A stretch of DNA of 64,000 bases from Macrolepiota albuminosa (taxonomy: Eukaryota; Basidiomycota; Agaricomycetes; Agaricales; Agaricaceae): the NCBI GenBank assembly GCA_027475525.1, contig JAMWFC010000107.1, forward strand, positions 1 to 64,000, in the 5' to 3' direction. This document shows, piece by piece, positions 53,751 to 63,999 of the stretch. Below the pieces are notes generated by a model. That model ran no database searches, was not told the DNA's origin, and worked only from the letters and a program-made list of their open reading frames with translations. How positions within the stretch are numbered: the first letter of the stretch is position 1; each line of letters starts with the position of its first letter. The position numbers and the translations under genes are program-made.

Positions 53751-55130
53751 GCGTGGGTCGAAGAGTAGCCAGGTTCAGGTGACAGGGCGGACTGCGGACG
53801 TGCTGTTACCTGGTGGGGAGGACACTGAGCTCCGGGGTATGTGAGTGCCTGTTGTGGACAAGGAGATTGAGGTGTGGGAGGCTGAGTCGGTTGATTTGTG
53901 TTGACAAGGTTGGGCCGACAGCAGTAGATGCCGATGAAGACGAGGAATAATACCGTGTGGTGAAGGGAGACGTTCCTGGGCATGATCCGGGTAAACGCCA
54001 ACCTTGGCCAAGGGCAAACCTAAACCCTGACTTTGTATAGGTGCCACACACTACAAAGTCCCGTTAATGCAGGAGTGTGAAAAACATGTCTGTAGGCGCT
54101 AGTATACAATGCCGTTGACGTAATACAATTACTCCTTGAGCCAGTGCTGCTAACAGCACGATGACCAGACTCCTGTTTCTCTCTTTAGCATGTACAAGCT
54201 TGACTTTCAACACGTCCTCGACGGGATCAAGGACAAACTCGAAGCCAGGGGGAGCCGAGGTATATAGTGTGGCCATGCATGGGTCACCCTTGTTAATCCC
54301 AAGTGTCTCGCAACAGAGCAAAGACGTGCCGCGCTGCGTAAAGTCAAAATAAAACTAGACGATACAGATCACATCGTAAGCCACATTCAAAGTTGATTTA
54401 GAAAAGGGAATGGTTTGGCCCACGACTTGATACTGTGCTCGAGGTCGAGATTAGTGCCAGAGAGCTTGTGGCTGTGCTTAATCACTTTTGACGAGTAATG
54501 TATTGTTATGCAGAAGCAATTTAATGATGTCCATAGTCAGTTCAATTTTATTTAATAAAAAAAGAGGAGTGTCTCGATATGTGATCAACAGGTACTTGTC
54601 TAGGGTAAATTTTACGTTGAGTAGCCTTTTTTTCTTCTTTACAAGCAGGTAGCTGACATAAGCAGGTGGATATCCAGTCAACCCGGCATCTCAAGCCGTG
54701 TTCGCACGCTTGCAGCTAGTGCATGACTTTTCATCTTTCATGAGAAAGTGGATATGCAATCCATCCAGTCTTTCCTCAAAGCACCTCATTCTATGTTGGA
54801 AATAATTTATAGTGTGCTCATGCAGTTTTGGTTTGTAGCACAAGCAATTGACTTGTACTTAAGTTTTTGACAAAAAAAATTAAATTTATAATATAATACA
54901 AGTGGCACTCTAAATATGAGTGCCGATTTGCTTATCTAATAATTTTAAATTGCTAATCAAAATAGAACAAAGAGAAAACACAAAAATTATTAATTAACAA
55001 AATGAACTTTAATATACTAAATAGACTTTACAAAACTAGTCAGATAAAAATGCTTCTAGAATATTTATAGAGTGGAAAAATACTAAAAAAACATTGCAGA
55101 ATATACTCACTCACATTGTGAGTGCCAATA
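53750..55130. other. GC-to-AT transition zone without a recognised gene; inverted repeats
   Basis: 53750-54360 has open frames on the minus strand (for example 54321-54064 with PPGFEFVLDPVEDVLKVKLV) that I cannot assign. From 54370 the sequence becomes AT-rich. It holds the inverted-repeat motifs at 54903 and 55108, and a stretch at 54453-54495 (gtgccagagagcttgtggctgtgctt) shared with 9990. Confidence 0.4.
54903..54924. repeat. GGCACTC-N7-GAGTGCC inverted repeat, site 4
   Basis: Seven-base arms with a taaatat spacer. A related CACTCAC-att-GTGAGTG inverted repeat follows at 55108-55124. Confidence 0.7.
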
Positions 55131-55139
55131 AATACCAGC

Positions 55140-57130
55140 TTTTTTATTGCTGCTCTTAATTATATTTATTGAGTCATAGCAAAGGATTCAGAAATTATGT
55201 GACTTATTTGTTGATTGGTAGAAATAAGAAATAGGTCTAGGAATATATTTTTCTCTTTGATCTATAGAATCTGCTCAAATCATAGACTGCTAACCTAGGA
55301 ACAAGATATATACTATATTGAAAATATAATACATCAGAAAATTTGCAATGTTTCTGGATTATCTTATGAACTACTAGGCCAAATATAATAATAAGAATAT
55401 ATCAGGATAGCTCTTGAAAAACCAGTTTTCTATTAGCTCATAGGTATAGCATATATTGTAGTAGTTGCTGAGATATTTACAACTTATTGCTTAAAAAACC
55501 AACTTTCATGATTATTGATTGAACTATGGCCAAGAATCCAGAGGTCATGTGACTCATTGGCTGGTTGGTAAAAAAGATAAATAGTTCTAGGAACATATTT
55601 TCTTGTTGGACCTAAGTGATCTGCTCAAATCCTAGACTTCTAATCTAGGAACAATAAGTATACTATTTTAAAAATATTAGACATCAAATAATTTGCAATG
55701 TTCCTGGATTATCTCATGAACTACAGGGCTGAATCTAATAATCAGTATATTTCTGGATAGACCTTGAAAAACTCGTTTTCAACCAACTTACAGATCTGGC
55801 ATATACCAAGATTGTTGCTGAGATATTCACAATTTATTGTCTAAAAAATCAACTTTTAGACTCCCTTATTGATAGGGCCATAGCAAAGGATCTAGAACTC
55901 ATGTGTCTTATTGGCCAGTTGGTAGAAAAGTAAAATAGGTCTAAAAACATATTTTCCTGCTAAGCCAAAGTAATCCGCTCAAATCTTAGACTGCTAGCCC
56001 AGGAACAAGGAGTACTCCTTTCTGAAAATACAAGACATTAGAAAATTTGCATTGTTCCTGGATTATCTCATGAACTACTAGGTGGATTCTCATAATCAGG
56101 ATATTTCTAGATAGCCCTTGAAAGACTGGCTGTCTACCAACCCACAGGTCTGGCATATACCAGAGTAGTTCCTGAGGTATTGACATTTTATTGCTTAAAA
56201 AATCAACTCTCAGACCCCCTTATTGATTGGGCCATAGCAAAAGATCTAGAGGTCATGTGACTTATTGGTTGGTTGGTAGAAAAGGAAAATAGGTTTAGAA
56301 ACATACTTATCTGTTGAACCTAAGTGATCTGCTCAAATCCTAGACTGCTAGCCCAGGAACAAGGGGTACTTTGCTTTGAAAATACAAGATATTGGAAAAT
56401 TTGCATTGTTCCTGGATTATCTCATGAACTACTGGGTGGATTCTCATATGCTTTGAAAATACAAGATATTGGAAAATTTGCATTGTTCCTGGATTATCTC
56501 ATGAACTACTGGGTGGATTCTCATATTCAGGGTATTTCTGGATAGCCCTTGGAAAACTGGTTTTCTACCAACCTGCAGGTCTGGCATATACCATAGTAGT
56601 TCCTGAGATATTCACAATTTCTTGCTTAAAAGTCAACTTTTAGACCCCCTTATTGATTTGGACATAGCAAATGATCTAGGGGTCATGTGACTTATTGGCT
56701 GGTTGGTAGAAAAGGAAAATAGGTCTAGAAACATATCTTCCTGTTAAACCTAAGTGATCTGTCCAAAATCTAGACTTCTAGCCCAGGAACAAGGAGTATA
56801 CTATTTTAACAATATCAGACCTCAAAAAACATGTATTGTTCCTGGATTATCTCATGGACTACTGGGTGGATTTTTGAAATCAGGCTATTTTTGGATAGCC
56901 CTTGAAAAACTGATTTTCTACCAACCCATAGATCTGGCATATACTATAGTAGTTCCTGAGATATTTACAATTTATTGCTTAAAAAAATCAACTTTTAGAC
57001 CCCCTTATTGATTGGGACATAGCAAAAGATCTAGAGGTCATGTGACTTATTGGTTGGTTGGTAGAAAAGGGGAATAGGTCTAGAAACATATTTTCCTGTT
57101 AGACCTAAGTGATCCGCTCAAATCCTAGAC
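55140..57130. repeat. Tandem satellite of about 354-bp units (about 5.4 copies)
   Basis: The word ccccttattgatt recurs with its last C at 55865, 56219, 56649 and 57004. The spacing is 354, 430 and 355; the 430 becomes 353 after subtracting the 77-bp duplication inside that unit. Each unit has aggtcatgtgacttattgg, tctagaaacatattttcctg, gatctgctcaaatcctagact, ttgttcctggattatctcatg and ctggcatatac. It matches the 40.5-41.2 kb array. The right end abuts the gag-protease element at about 57130. Confidence 0.93.
56372..56526. repeat. 77-bp exact tandem duplication no. 12
   Basis: Bases 56372-56449 equal the bases 77 later. It lies inside one satellite unit. Neighbouring units lack this duplication, so it is not part of the satellite structure. 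Confidence 0.97.
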
Positions 57131-57740
57131 TGCTAGCTTGAGAACAAGGAGTGACGGGATAACGGCCGTTATCCCAGGCCTCGCCCACTAGTACCTGACA
57201 GTGGTCAAAGTCTAGTATGACTTTGTTACGCCGCATGAATGGTGTTCCCAGTATCATATTGTAGTGATTGAAGTTCACTACATCCATGTATTCCCGGCTA
57301 CGTGAGCCTGGAGTTTGGACAGTCACATTTGTCCCATACTGCACCATGGCTTGGCTCCCTACGGTGCCCAGCTGTAACGCCAATGGCGTATCCAACTCCT
57401 GCATGGATATTCCATACACATGGGCAAACTGGGGCGTTATGCCCAATGTAGTACTCCCAGAGTCCCATAGGGTCCATGCCTTGTGGCCATCGACGTCCAC
57501 ATACGAGACCAGGCACTCCTTGTCTGCCCGTTTCAATGTAGGGCACTGCAAAGTTCCCTCTGCATGACAAAGAGTCACCTTCTTCATTCGAACCACGTTA
57601 TTCCTTTTGGGATCATTTGCGGACAGCCAATCTGTCATTGCTGCTAGGCACTCGGAGTCGCTGTCGTGACTGTAGTACTCATTGTCGTAGACGTTGTCAT
57701 ATACGTCGACTGTGACGTACTCCTCCCCCTCCATGACCAC
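57105..57740 (-). CDS. Retropepsin-like protease of copy 1
   Basis: VTVDVYDNVYDNEYYSHDSD starts the linker. After it, ECLVSYVDVDGHKAWTLWDS continues into GSTTLGITPQFAHVYGI, an intact D-S-G active-site loop of a retroviral-type aspartic protease. LQLGTVGSQAMVQYGTNV follows, then YNMILGTPFMRRNKVILDFD, the conserved second half of the fold. The frame is in phase with the zinc-knuckle region upstream (58055 to 57740) and with the capsid block, separated only by the TGA at 58056-58058. The ORF ends TGA at 57105, just short of the satellite. Where an RT would be expected there is none. Confidence 0.8.
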   Translation of the reverse strand: MVMEGEEYVTVDVYDNVYDNEYYSHDSDSECLAAMTDWLSANDPKRNNVVRMKKVTLCHAEGTLQCPTLKRADKECLVSYVDVDGHKAWTLWDSGSTTLGITPQFAHVYGISMQELDTPLALQLGTVGSQAMVQYGTNVTVQTPGSRSREYMDVVNFNHYNMILGTPFMRRNKVILDFDHCQVLVGEAWDNGRYPVTPCSQASSLGFERIT

Positions 57741-60145
57741 ACTCTCGGGCTCGGCACCCGATGCCTCCTCTGGGGGCTCCTGGTTGTTTGTGGGGTGCTC
57801 TGCCTCAGAATCGGCAGATACGTCTCCATCACTCCCACTCGTGGCTGCAGTATGTGCAGCTTGAAGGTGGGCGCGGGGCGTATACCCCTTCCTCGGGGCT
57901 CCTGGCTTTGCAAGGCAGTTGGTAGCGTAGTGGCCTGGTTGGCCACATGCGAAACAAGTCCCCGACTGCCCTGGTGGGTTGGCCGGCTTGAAGTCCCGCC
58001 TTGGTTTAGGACGTTCTCCATCCGGCGCCTGCTCTGGGCATGGGCAGCTCCACCCTCAGTTCGCAGCAGGGGTTCTGCGTACAACAAACTGCGTGTTGCG
58101 GTCACAGTCCAAATCGGTCTTTTTGGCCAGGAAGGTCCCCACATGCTGACCCTGTGAGGGTGTCCCACCAGGCGGTAGTTGCCTGGGTCCCCCTTTGTGT
58201 CCACTCCGATGTTTGTAGTGGTTAGCAGTCTTCAGAGACTGCTCATACCGGATGGCATATGCCACAAATTCTTCCACATTGTTGACTTCTGGGGACAATC
58301 TGTCCTCACGTATCAAATAGCGGCGCATGTCCGCTGGAATGCCATCCAAGAACGTTTCGAGCATTGTATATCTGTCCAGGTATACTGCCATGTTCTGGGC
58401 ATGGTCATTAAGGGTATCATAGAACCCTTGTACTCCCAACTTCTCGGTGTACTTGGCAGACTGGAAGTCCCGCCTTGCATCCTGGAGCATTGAGAGGTGT
58501 ACGAATCGATCGTACAGTCATATTGGACATGGTTGACGTGCAGTACTGCCTGTCAAAACCATCCCATGGCCTCTCCGGCCAAGAACTCAGGAAGAACAAA
58601 GATTTGTTCTCGTTTTATACGGTTGCCTCCGTATAAGCACATGGTGAGATGGGTGCATACATCCATCACCCAATCTTCCAGGTCGCTGAACTTGGACGCG
58701 CCTGTATAGGCGCAAATGTGCCTACTGTCTGCTTTATGCAGCTTCACTCTGTCTGGTAACCGTAAGGTTACGCCCAGGGCATCATCGACTACTCGATGCA
58801 GGCAATCGTGCATGGCTTCACAATGCATTTGAATGGCCTCCCACTGACCCGGAGATCTAGTCGCCAAATCAGCGGCATGGGGAAGTGACTTCCCTCGTCC
58901 ACCTTGCGGAGGACATCCCGAGCCTCCTCGACTGTGGGCATAGTTGCCCTCGTCTCGAGGAATCGACCTAGGGCCATCATCCTGGCCGTTACCAGGGACA
59001 TCACATCTCGTGGCGCCATGTCGATCGAGGAAGTCTCCTTGATCATGATCGTTGCACTGCCCTGGAACTGGAGAAGCTTGATTCTCCTGACCCTGCGTGA
59101 TGAATTGACGACGCATCTCGTCAATGGGCTTAGTGCCCTCGAATACGATGCCCTGATTGTCGATAAGGGACTGTCCCTTAGTCCTGAGGTCGCCATTGCG
59201 CATACGTTGATACGCGACTCTGTCGCTCAATGTTTCGGCCATGGGCACACGCGGCATCATGGATGCCTCGCTCTCCACTTTGAGCATGGTACTATTGTGC
59301 CCATCTGGACCTGACATATCTGTTCTACGGTTGTGGTTACGCATGTGTGGGGGCTCCTCACGCCACCCTTGTCCTGCTGGAGTATAAAAAGTACTCACCG
59401 GTCTTACTTCGGGCACTTCTTGCACCCATGCTAGTGCCTCCACTAGCTCGATTCCGACGTCTTGATTGCGTCGTGCCGAGCATTCCTCGGACGTGTGGCT
59501 CCAGGGGGTTGAGACCCCCGATTGCCGTGTGGCCTTACGCTGCACATACATTTGCAGCTCCATCGTGAGCACTCTCACCATCAAATCAGTATATTTTGTA
59601 CTGAATACATTGGGCACTTCATGCCCTTGTCACCTAAGTGCTACTATATGGGCTGACGCGTAGCGCTCGAGTCACGCTTGGGTGGTGTATTTCATCACCT
59701 CTGGGTGCAAGTCTTAGAACACCCGCAAGCGCACGGTGTATGCAGTTTTCAGCCGCTGTTCCTCTGCTCCGGCATCGTCGTCACTTGACGACTCCATCAC
59801 CTCCTCTGGAAGCTCTACAACCTCCGGAGCTTCCTCCACTGCTGGTGTGCGTGGGAATTGGTTTTCCATGCGGGATACTTCAGGCCTTGCAGCCTCCTCT
59901 GGTACCTCCTCTATGCGGGCTTCCGCCATTTTAAAAGGCATTGAGCCCGCGGTGGGCCGCCTGGTCCCACTACTCTGGCTCGGAGGGAGGGCTCTTCCAG
60001 TCCGTACTGACGACTCAGCATCTCCTAGGGCGCCATAGGCGCTGGTTGACTGTTGGCCGTCCTCCAGGGGTCCTTTGGAAGCCAATTGGCTAGACCGTCG
60101 CAGTCCTCCTGGCAGCTGCGTAACTGGGGGCGTTAATCTGGGCAT
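57741..60145 (-). pseudogene. Gag of copy 1, with CCHC knuckle
   Basis: The N-terminal acidic block (60145-59714) has VPEEAARPEVSRMENQF and SSSDDDAGAEEQ. It stays in frame, with three stops, into the 354-codon block 59617-58553, which includes DALGVTLRLPDRVKLHKADS and FSDLEDWVMDVCTHL. A stop then replaces a codon after GEAMGWF, and a short deletion shifts the frame before LYDRFVH. The second capsid block (58490-58059) has GVQGFYDTLNDHAQNMAVYL and DGIPADMRRYLI. After the in-frame TGA at 58056 comes CFACGQPGHYATNC (about 57950-57910), a perfect CCHC knuckle, in the same frame as the protease. Confidence 0.78.
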
Positions 60146-60249
60146 CTTGTCCTGGAGGCGTTGCAGACCGTCCTGCTGTAAGCTTTCAGCTCTCCGGGCC
60201 TCACTCTCATTCCTGGCCAGGTCGGTACTCTGACCTCAGTCTCGAGCCT

Positions 60250-60700
60250 TGGGTCTTACCTGATCCGCATTGGACGCTGACGCGTCCTGGGTGTCTGCTG
60301 GGTCTCCCCGTAGGTCGTGGGCATTTTGCCTGCTGTCAGTGGGCACTGCAGGTATGGGATTACTCATCGATCCTCTGTTTGAAATTTGCATGGTGTGGCT
60401 GTGCAAGAAGCTTGAGAAGCTAATAGAGTTCTGTCAACAAACTCAGCGACTGACGTTGGATGCTAGGCAATAGATCCTAGCTGGCGGATTCAAAAAAATG
60501 TAACGAAGTTACGGATTTTGGATAGCTTAGTGTGCACACAACACTGAATCAGACCAGACCGGTCTATTGACAATGTAGTATACAACAAAAATAAGCTGCT
60601 TAATAAGCAGCACATATGTACGTATATATAGGGTAAAGTAATTAATATATTAATATTATATTATAATAAATATAATATAATATCTACTACAGTAAGTAAA
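60250..60700. other. Spacer between the two gag-protease copies, AT-rich
   Basis: Ends of both elements meet here. 60600-60700 is almost pure A/T (tatataata words) and precedes the end of the copy 2 ORF. It contains a perfect inverted repeat gtaacgaagttac (60500-60512) and aataagctgcttaataagcagc near 60590. No LTR pair was recognised by eye. Confidence 0.4.
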
Positions 60701-60701
60701 G

Positions 60702-61691
60702 CTATGTGGCCAACGCCACATAGCGGACTACGCTACACTCGACAAGAGCGAGATCATCAGGGCCCTGCATTGGGTTGACGAGGTCCTGGTATTGAGGCTC
60801 CTTCATCAGGAGCTGTATGGTTTGGTCGTGCAGAGCCTCAACTGTTTGCTGTGCAAACATCTGAAGCTCTGTGATCAGCATGTAAGCAACAATTCTGTCA
60901 CAACACAGAACGTGAACATTCATATAATATTTATAGAGCTGGTCCAGCTCTAATGGAGTGCAGGGAAGACTGCACGGGGTGTGATAGCGCCTCAGACAAC
61001 CATCTGTGTTGTTCAACACAACTTTCTTCACCTTCAAAGGCGTACCATTTACAATGACCATGTCATTCACAAAGTCCAACAACACCTTATTCGTACACAT
61101 AAACAGCATACCGATGATCATGTCATAGCGATCAAAATTTGCTATGTCTACATATTCCTTGGTCGACATCCCTGACGTCTTTATTCTTACTTCAGCGCCA
61201 AACTGCACCATGGTGCGACTCTCTACAGTCCTCAGCTGGAGCATCAATGGCTTCTCCAGCTCATGAATGCGAATCGCATTGACATGAGCAAACTGGGGTG
61301 TAATACCCGTAGTGGTACTCTCTGAGTCCCACAACGTCCATGCCGGATGTCCATTGACATCAACATAGGTGACTAAGCACTCCTTCTCCTCAGAAGTATA
61401 GTGTGGTCACTGCAACTTACTAGTTGCCTTCTACAGGGTTACACGTCTCATTCAGATGCGCTGATCTCCACAGCACTCAGTTAGTGCAAACAGGTGTTCC
61501 TTCTTGTCATCATAAGCATAATAGTCGCTGTCATACACATCTACTGCAATGTATTTGTCGCCATCAATCTGGACGCTCTCAGTGTCATCCACTTCTGACC
61601 CGTCAGCCTCTACTTGCGGCTCTTCCTCTGCTTCTTCAATGAGCTTGTCGTCCTCGTTGTCACTGATGACATCACTAGGTGCCGCAGCCAT
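60702..61691 (-). pseudogene. Protease region of copy 2, active-site loop mutated
   Basis: An acidic linker (61691-61452) with DVYDSDYYAYDD is followed by two in-frame stops, then YVDVNGHPAWTLWDSESTTT near 61330, where the D-S-G loop is D-S-E. GITPQFAHVNAIRIHELEKP, LQLRTVESRTMVQFGAEV and YDMIIGMLFMCTNKVLLDF complete the fold. A longer C-terminal tail than copy 1 includes YMLITELQMFAQQTVEAL. The Gly-to-Glu change fits a G-to-A transition and would inactivate the enzyme. Confidence 0.78.
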
Positions 61692-61700
61692 ATGGGCCGC

Positions 61701-63999
61701 TCAGATGTGTGCCTTAGGCAGGGCAGGACATTCTTTAGCAAAGTACCCAGTCCTGCCACAGTTGTAGCATGCTGAAGGGTCTCCGGCAGGCCTTCTCTGG
61801 ACCGCTTCAGGGGCCCCCATAGGTTTGCTTGCCTGATGCACTGCAGGTACTGCTACCCCTCTTGCTACTAATTGGTTTTGACCTGAAAAGGGTTGACTAT
61901 CTTTCGCTGGCCATTGTCCCACAGGCTTCGATTGAGACCGTTGGCCTCCAGGAATGGTCTTGCAGACAACAAATTGCGGATTGCAACTGTTCTCCATCTC
62001 CAACCATTTGGCCAGGAAGGTCCCCACCTTCACTGCCTGATGGTTCATGGATCCTTGGCATAAACTACACTGCTCATAATGATTCGCAGTCTGTGTTGAC
62101 TGCTCATAACAAATGGCATACACCAAAAATTTGGTCACAGTATTGACCTCTGGAGACAGATTGTCGTTGCATATTAACACTCTTCTCATGTCTGTGGGTA
62201 TTCTGTCTAGGAATGTCTCATGAATGGTGTATTTGTCTGGATAAATGGCTATATTCTGTGCATAACCCACCAGGTTATCATAAAATGTCTGGATGCCAGT
62301 CTTAGCATCATACACTGCCTTTTTAAAGGCATCCCGAGCTTCCTGCATCATTGCAGCATTGACAAATCAATTATACAGTTCTATCAGGACTTCTTTAAAC
62401 ATCCAATGCAGTTTGTCGCGATTAATGTGGAGGACATGGCAACAGAACCAATTCCGAGCCTCTTCCTCCATAAATTTGTGTAGCACAAATATTCTTTCCT
62501 GGTCCATGTCATCCGTCTCCACCATAGCAGCAGGCTGCCAGGTGGTAGCAGACGTCCATGGCCCAGTCCTCCAATTGAGAGAACCTATGCCCTCCAGCAT
62601 ATGCATGTATGTGCTTACCATCGGATTTGCAGAGACTTACCCCTGCAGGGAATTTAAACCTGACTCCAAGGGAGTCATCCACCAGACAAGTGAGATGGTC
62701 ATGCATATGATCCATATGGATTCTGACAGCCTCATTCATTCCTGGCATAGTTTCACACAACTCATGCAGTGCAGGCCTCAAAAATGCCTGTGGACTGTGA
62801 AACAGGTGTTCATTGGCCATTCTTTCCGGCCTTGGGGTGGGCTGTTGCCTCACTTCTTGCTTGGCTGGTAATCTACCACCATGCCTGCCACCATTACAAT
62901 GATTATTATTGTCTCAATCGTTATTCCTATGATCACGACCTCCACCGTCATTATTGTGATGATTTGGCTCCCTCCTCTTGTGGTAATCACTACTATCATC
63001 ACTACCACCCGGATCTCTGTCCGGTTCAGCAGTTCAAGCCGCAAATTGTTGCTGCATGTCATCAACAGGTGTTACACCTTCACGCCCTTCAAAGGCTACC
63101 TCCTGGTCATCAATCAACGACTCACCATGATCATGCAAGTCCTGGTTGCATATCCTCTGGTAATTAACACGCTCATTCCAGTTGTCCACTAGGTGGACAC
63201 ATCGTGCTACATGTTGTGGTTGTGTTTGCTCCTCAAGAATGTGGACTTCATCCACCTCTTCCTTGATAGTAACCTGCTTTTGAGGTGTCTTAATCTTTTG
63301 CACTGCAAGTAGTGCCTCTGGCTCTGCCAGAGTCGTCGTCACAGTCTCTACCTCAGATAATGCCTGCTGAGGCACTCTGCTGACAATGCGTTGCCGGTTT
63401 GCAGCATTCTGACACCTAACATAGTCTTGCTGAGACTCATTGGCCTGACGAGGTGCATTGAGCAGTTCCATTGCATCTGCAATTAATGGCGCTCATCAGC
63501 GCACACTCATTTCGCATTCCACTGAGTCGGCTGGAGTGGCCATTGAGACTGCTGATCCTTGCACCGCTTTATGCTTGAGGTATTCCACCACTTCGAGTTC
63601 GAAGATACGCACAAACAATTCGATATATTCAGTCGAATCTGCACGAGGTACATTGTGACTCCTAGCAGCCAGTAACTGTAGGTGCTTTACTACGTAAAGC
63701 TGCAGATGCTTTCATGTCGATTCCTTCACAACCAATGGATATTGGTCCAACACTAGCTGCAGCTAAATAGACAGGGTCAAATGTGACCTCTTACTTTCCT
63801 CATCATCTGAGGATTCCAGCTCAGATTCTAAGTCCAGGACTCTCCTGAGGCCTTTATGCCTCACCTGCGGCTGTTTGCTGGCCCTTCTGTGCAACTCTGG
63901 AAGTCCAGGCACTGGTGACGCCTTTTTCAACTTCATGACCTCGTCGTCCTCCCTACTGACCACTATTGCTGGTCCTTGCTTTTGTTCTTGTGTTGTCAA
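61701..63999 (-). pseudogene. Gag of copy 2, with altered zinc knuckle
   Basis: The N-terminal acidic block (63999-63763) has LESELESSDDEESKR. Stops follow, then MELLNAPRQANESQQDYVRC from 63471 through an Asn/His/Asp/Gly-rich low-complexity stretch (about 63030-62890) into RPERMANEHLF and CKSDGKHIHAYAGGHRFSQL. A frame change near 62560 leads to EEARNWFCCHVLHINRDKLH and ELYN(stop)FVN, where copy 1 has LYDRFVH (CGA to TGA). The second capsid block (62351-61701) has GIQTFYDNLVGYAQNIAIYP and DRIPTDMRRVLI. The knuckle reads CYNCGRTGYFAKEC, so the usual His is Tyr. The block ends in a TGA directly before the protease linker, in phase. Confidence 0.78.

Larger units (their letters stand above)
57105..60250 (-). 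mobile_element. Gag-protease retroelement copy 1 (GC-rich, no RT)
   Basis: The minus strand carries an acidic Gag N-terminus, capsid region, zinc knuckle and aspartic protease, and then ends at the 354-bp satellite. No RT, RNase H or integrase follows. Codon positions are GC-rich with many CG dinucleotides, unlike copy 2, so this copy looks younger. LTRs were not identified; the AT-rich spacer 60480-60700 to its right may hold the 5' flank or the end of copy 2. Confidence 0.75.

Noticed and set aside
941..56526. Interpreting the 77-bp duplications as transposon target-site or replication-slippage duplications
   Set aside because: An identical period at twelve unrelated sequences, plus frame restoration on removal, points to an assembly overlap and not to a biological event.
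62850..63192. Ile/Val/Thr-rich frames on both strands resembling membrane segments
   Set aside because: Out-of-frame reading of the Asn/His/Asp/Gly-rich low-complexity part of Gag copy 2.
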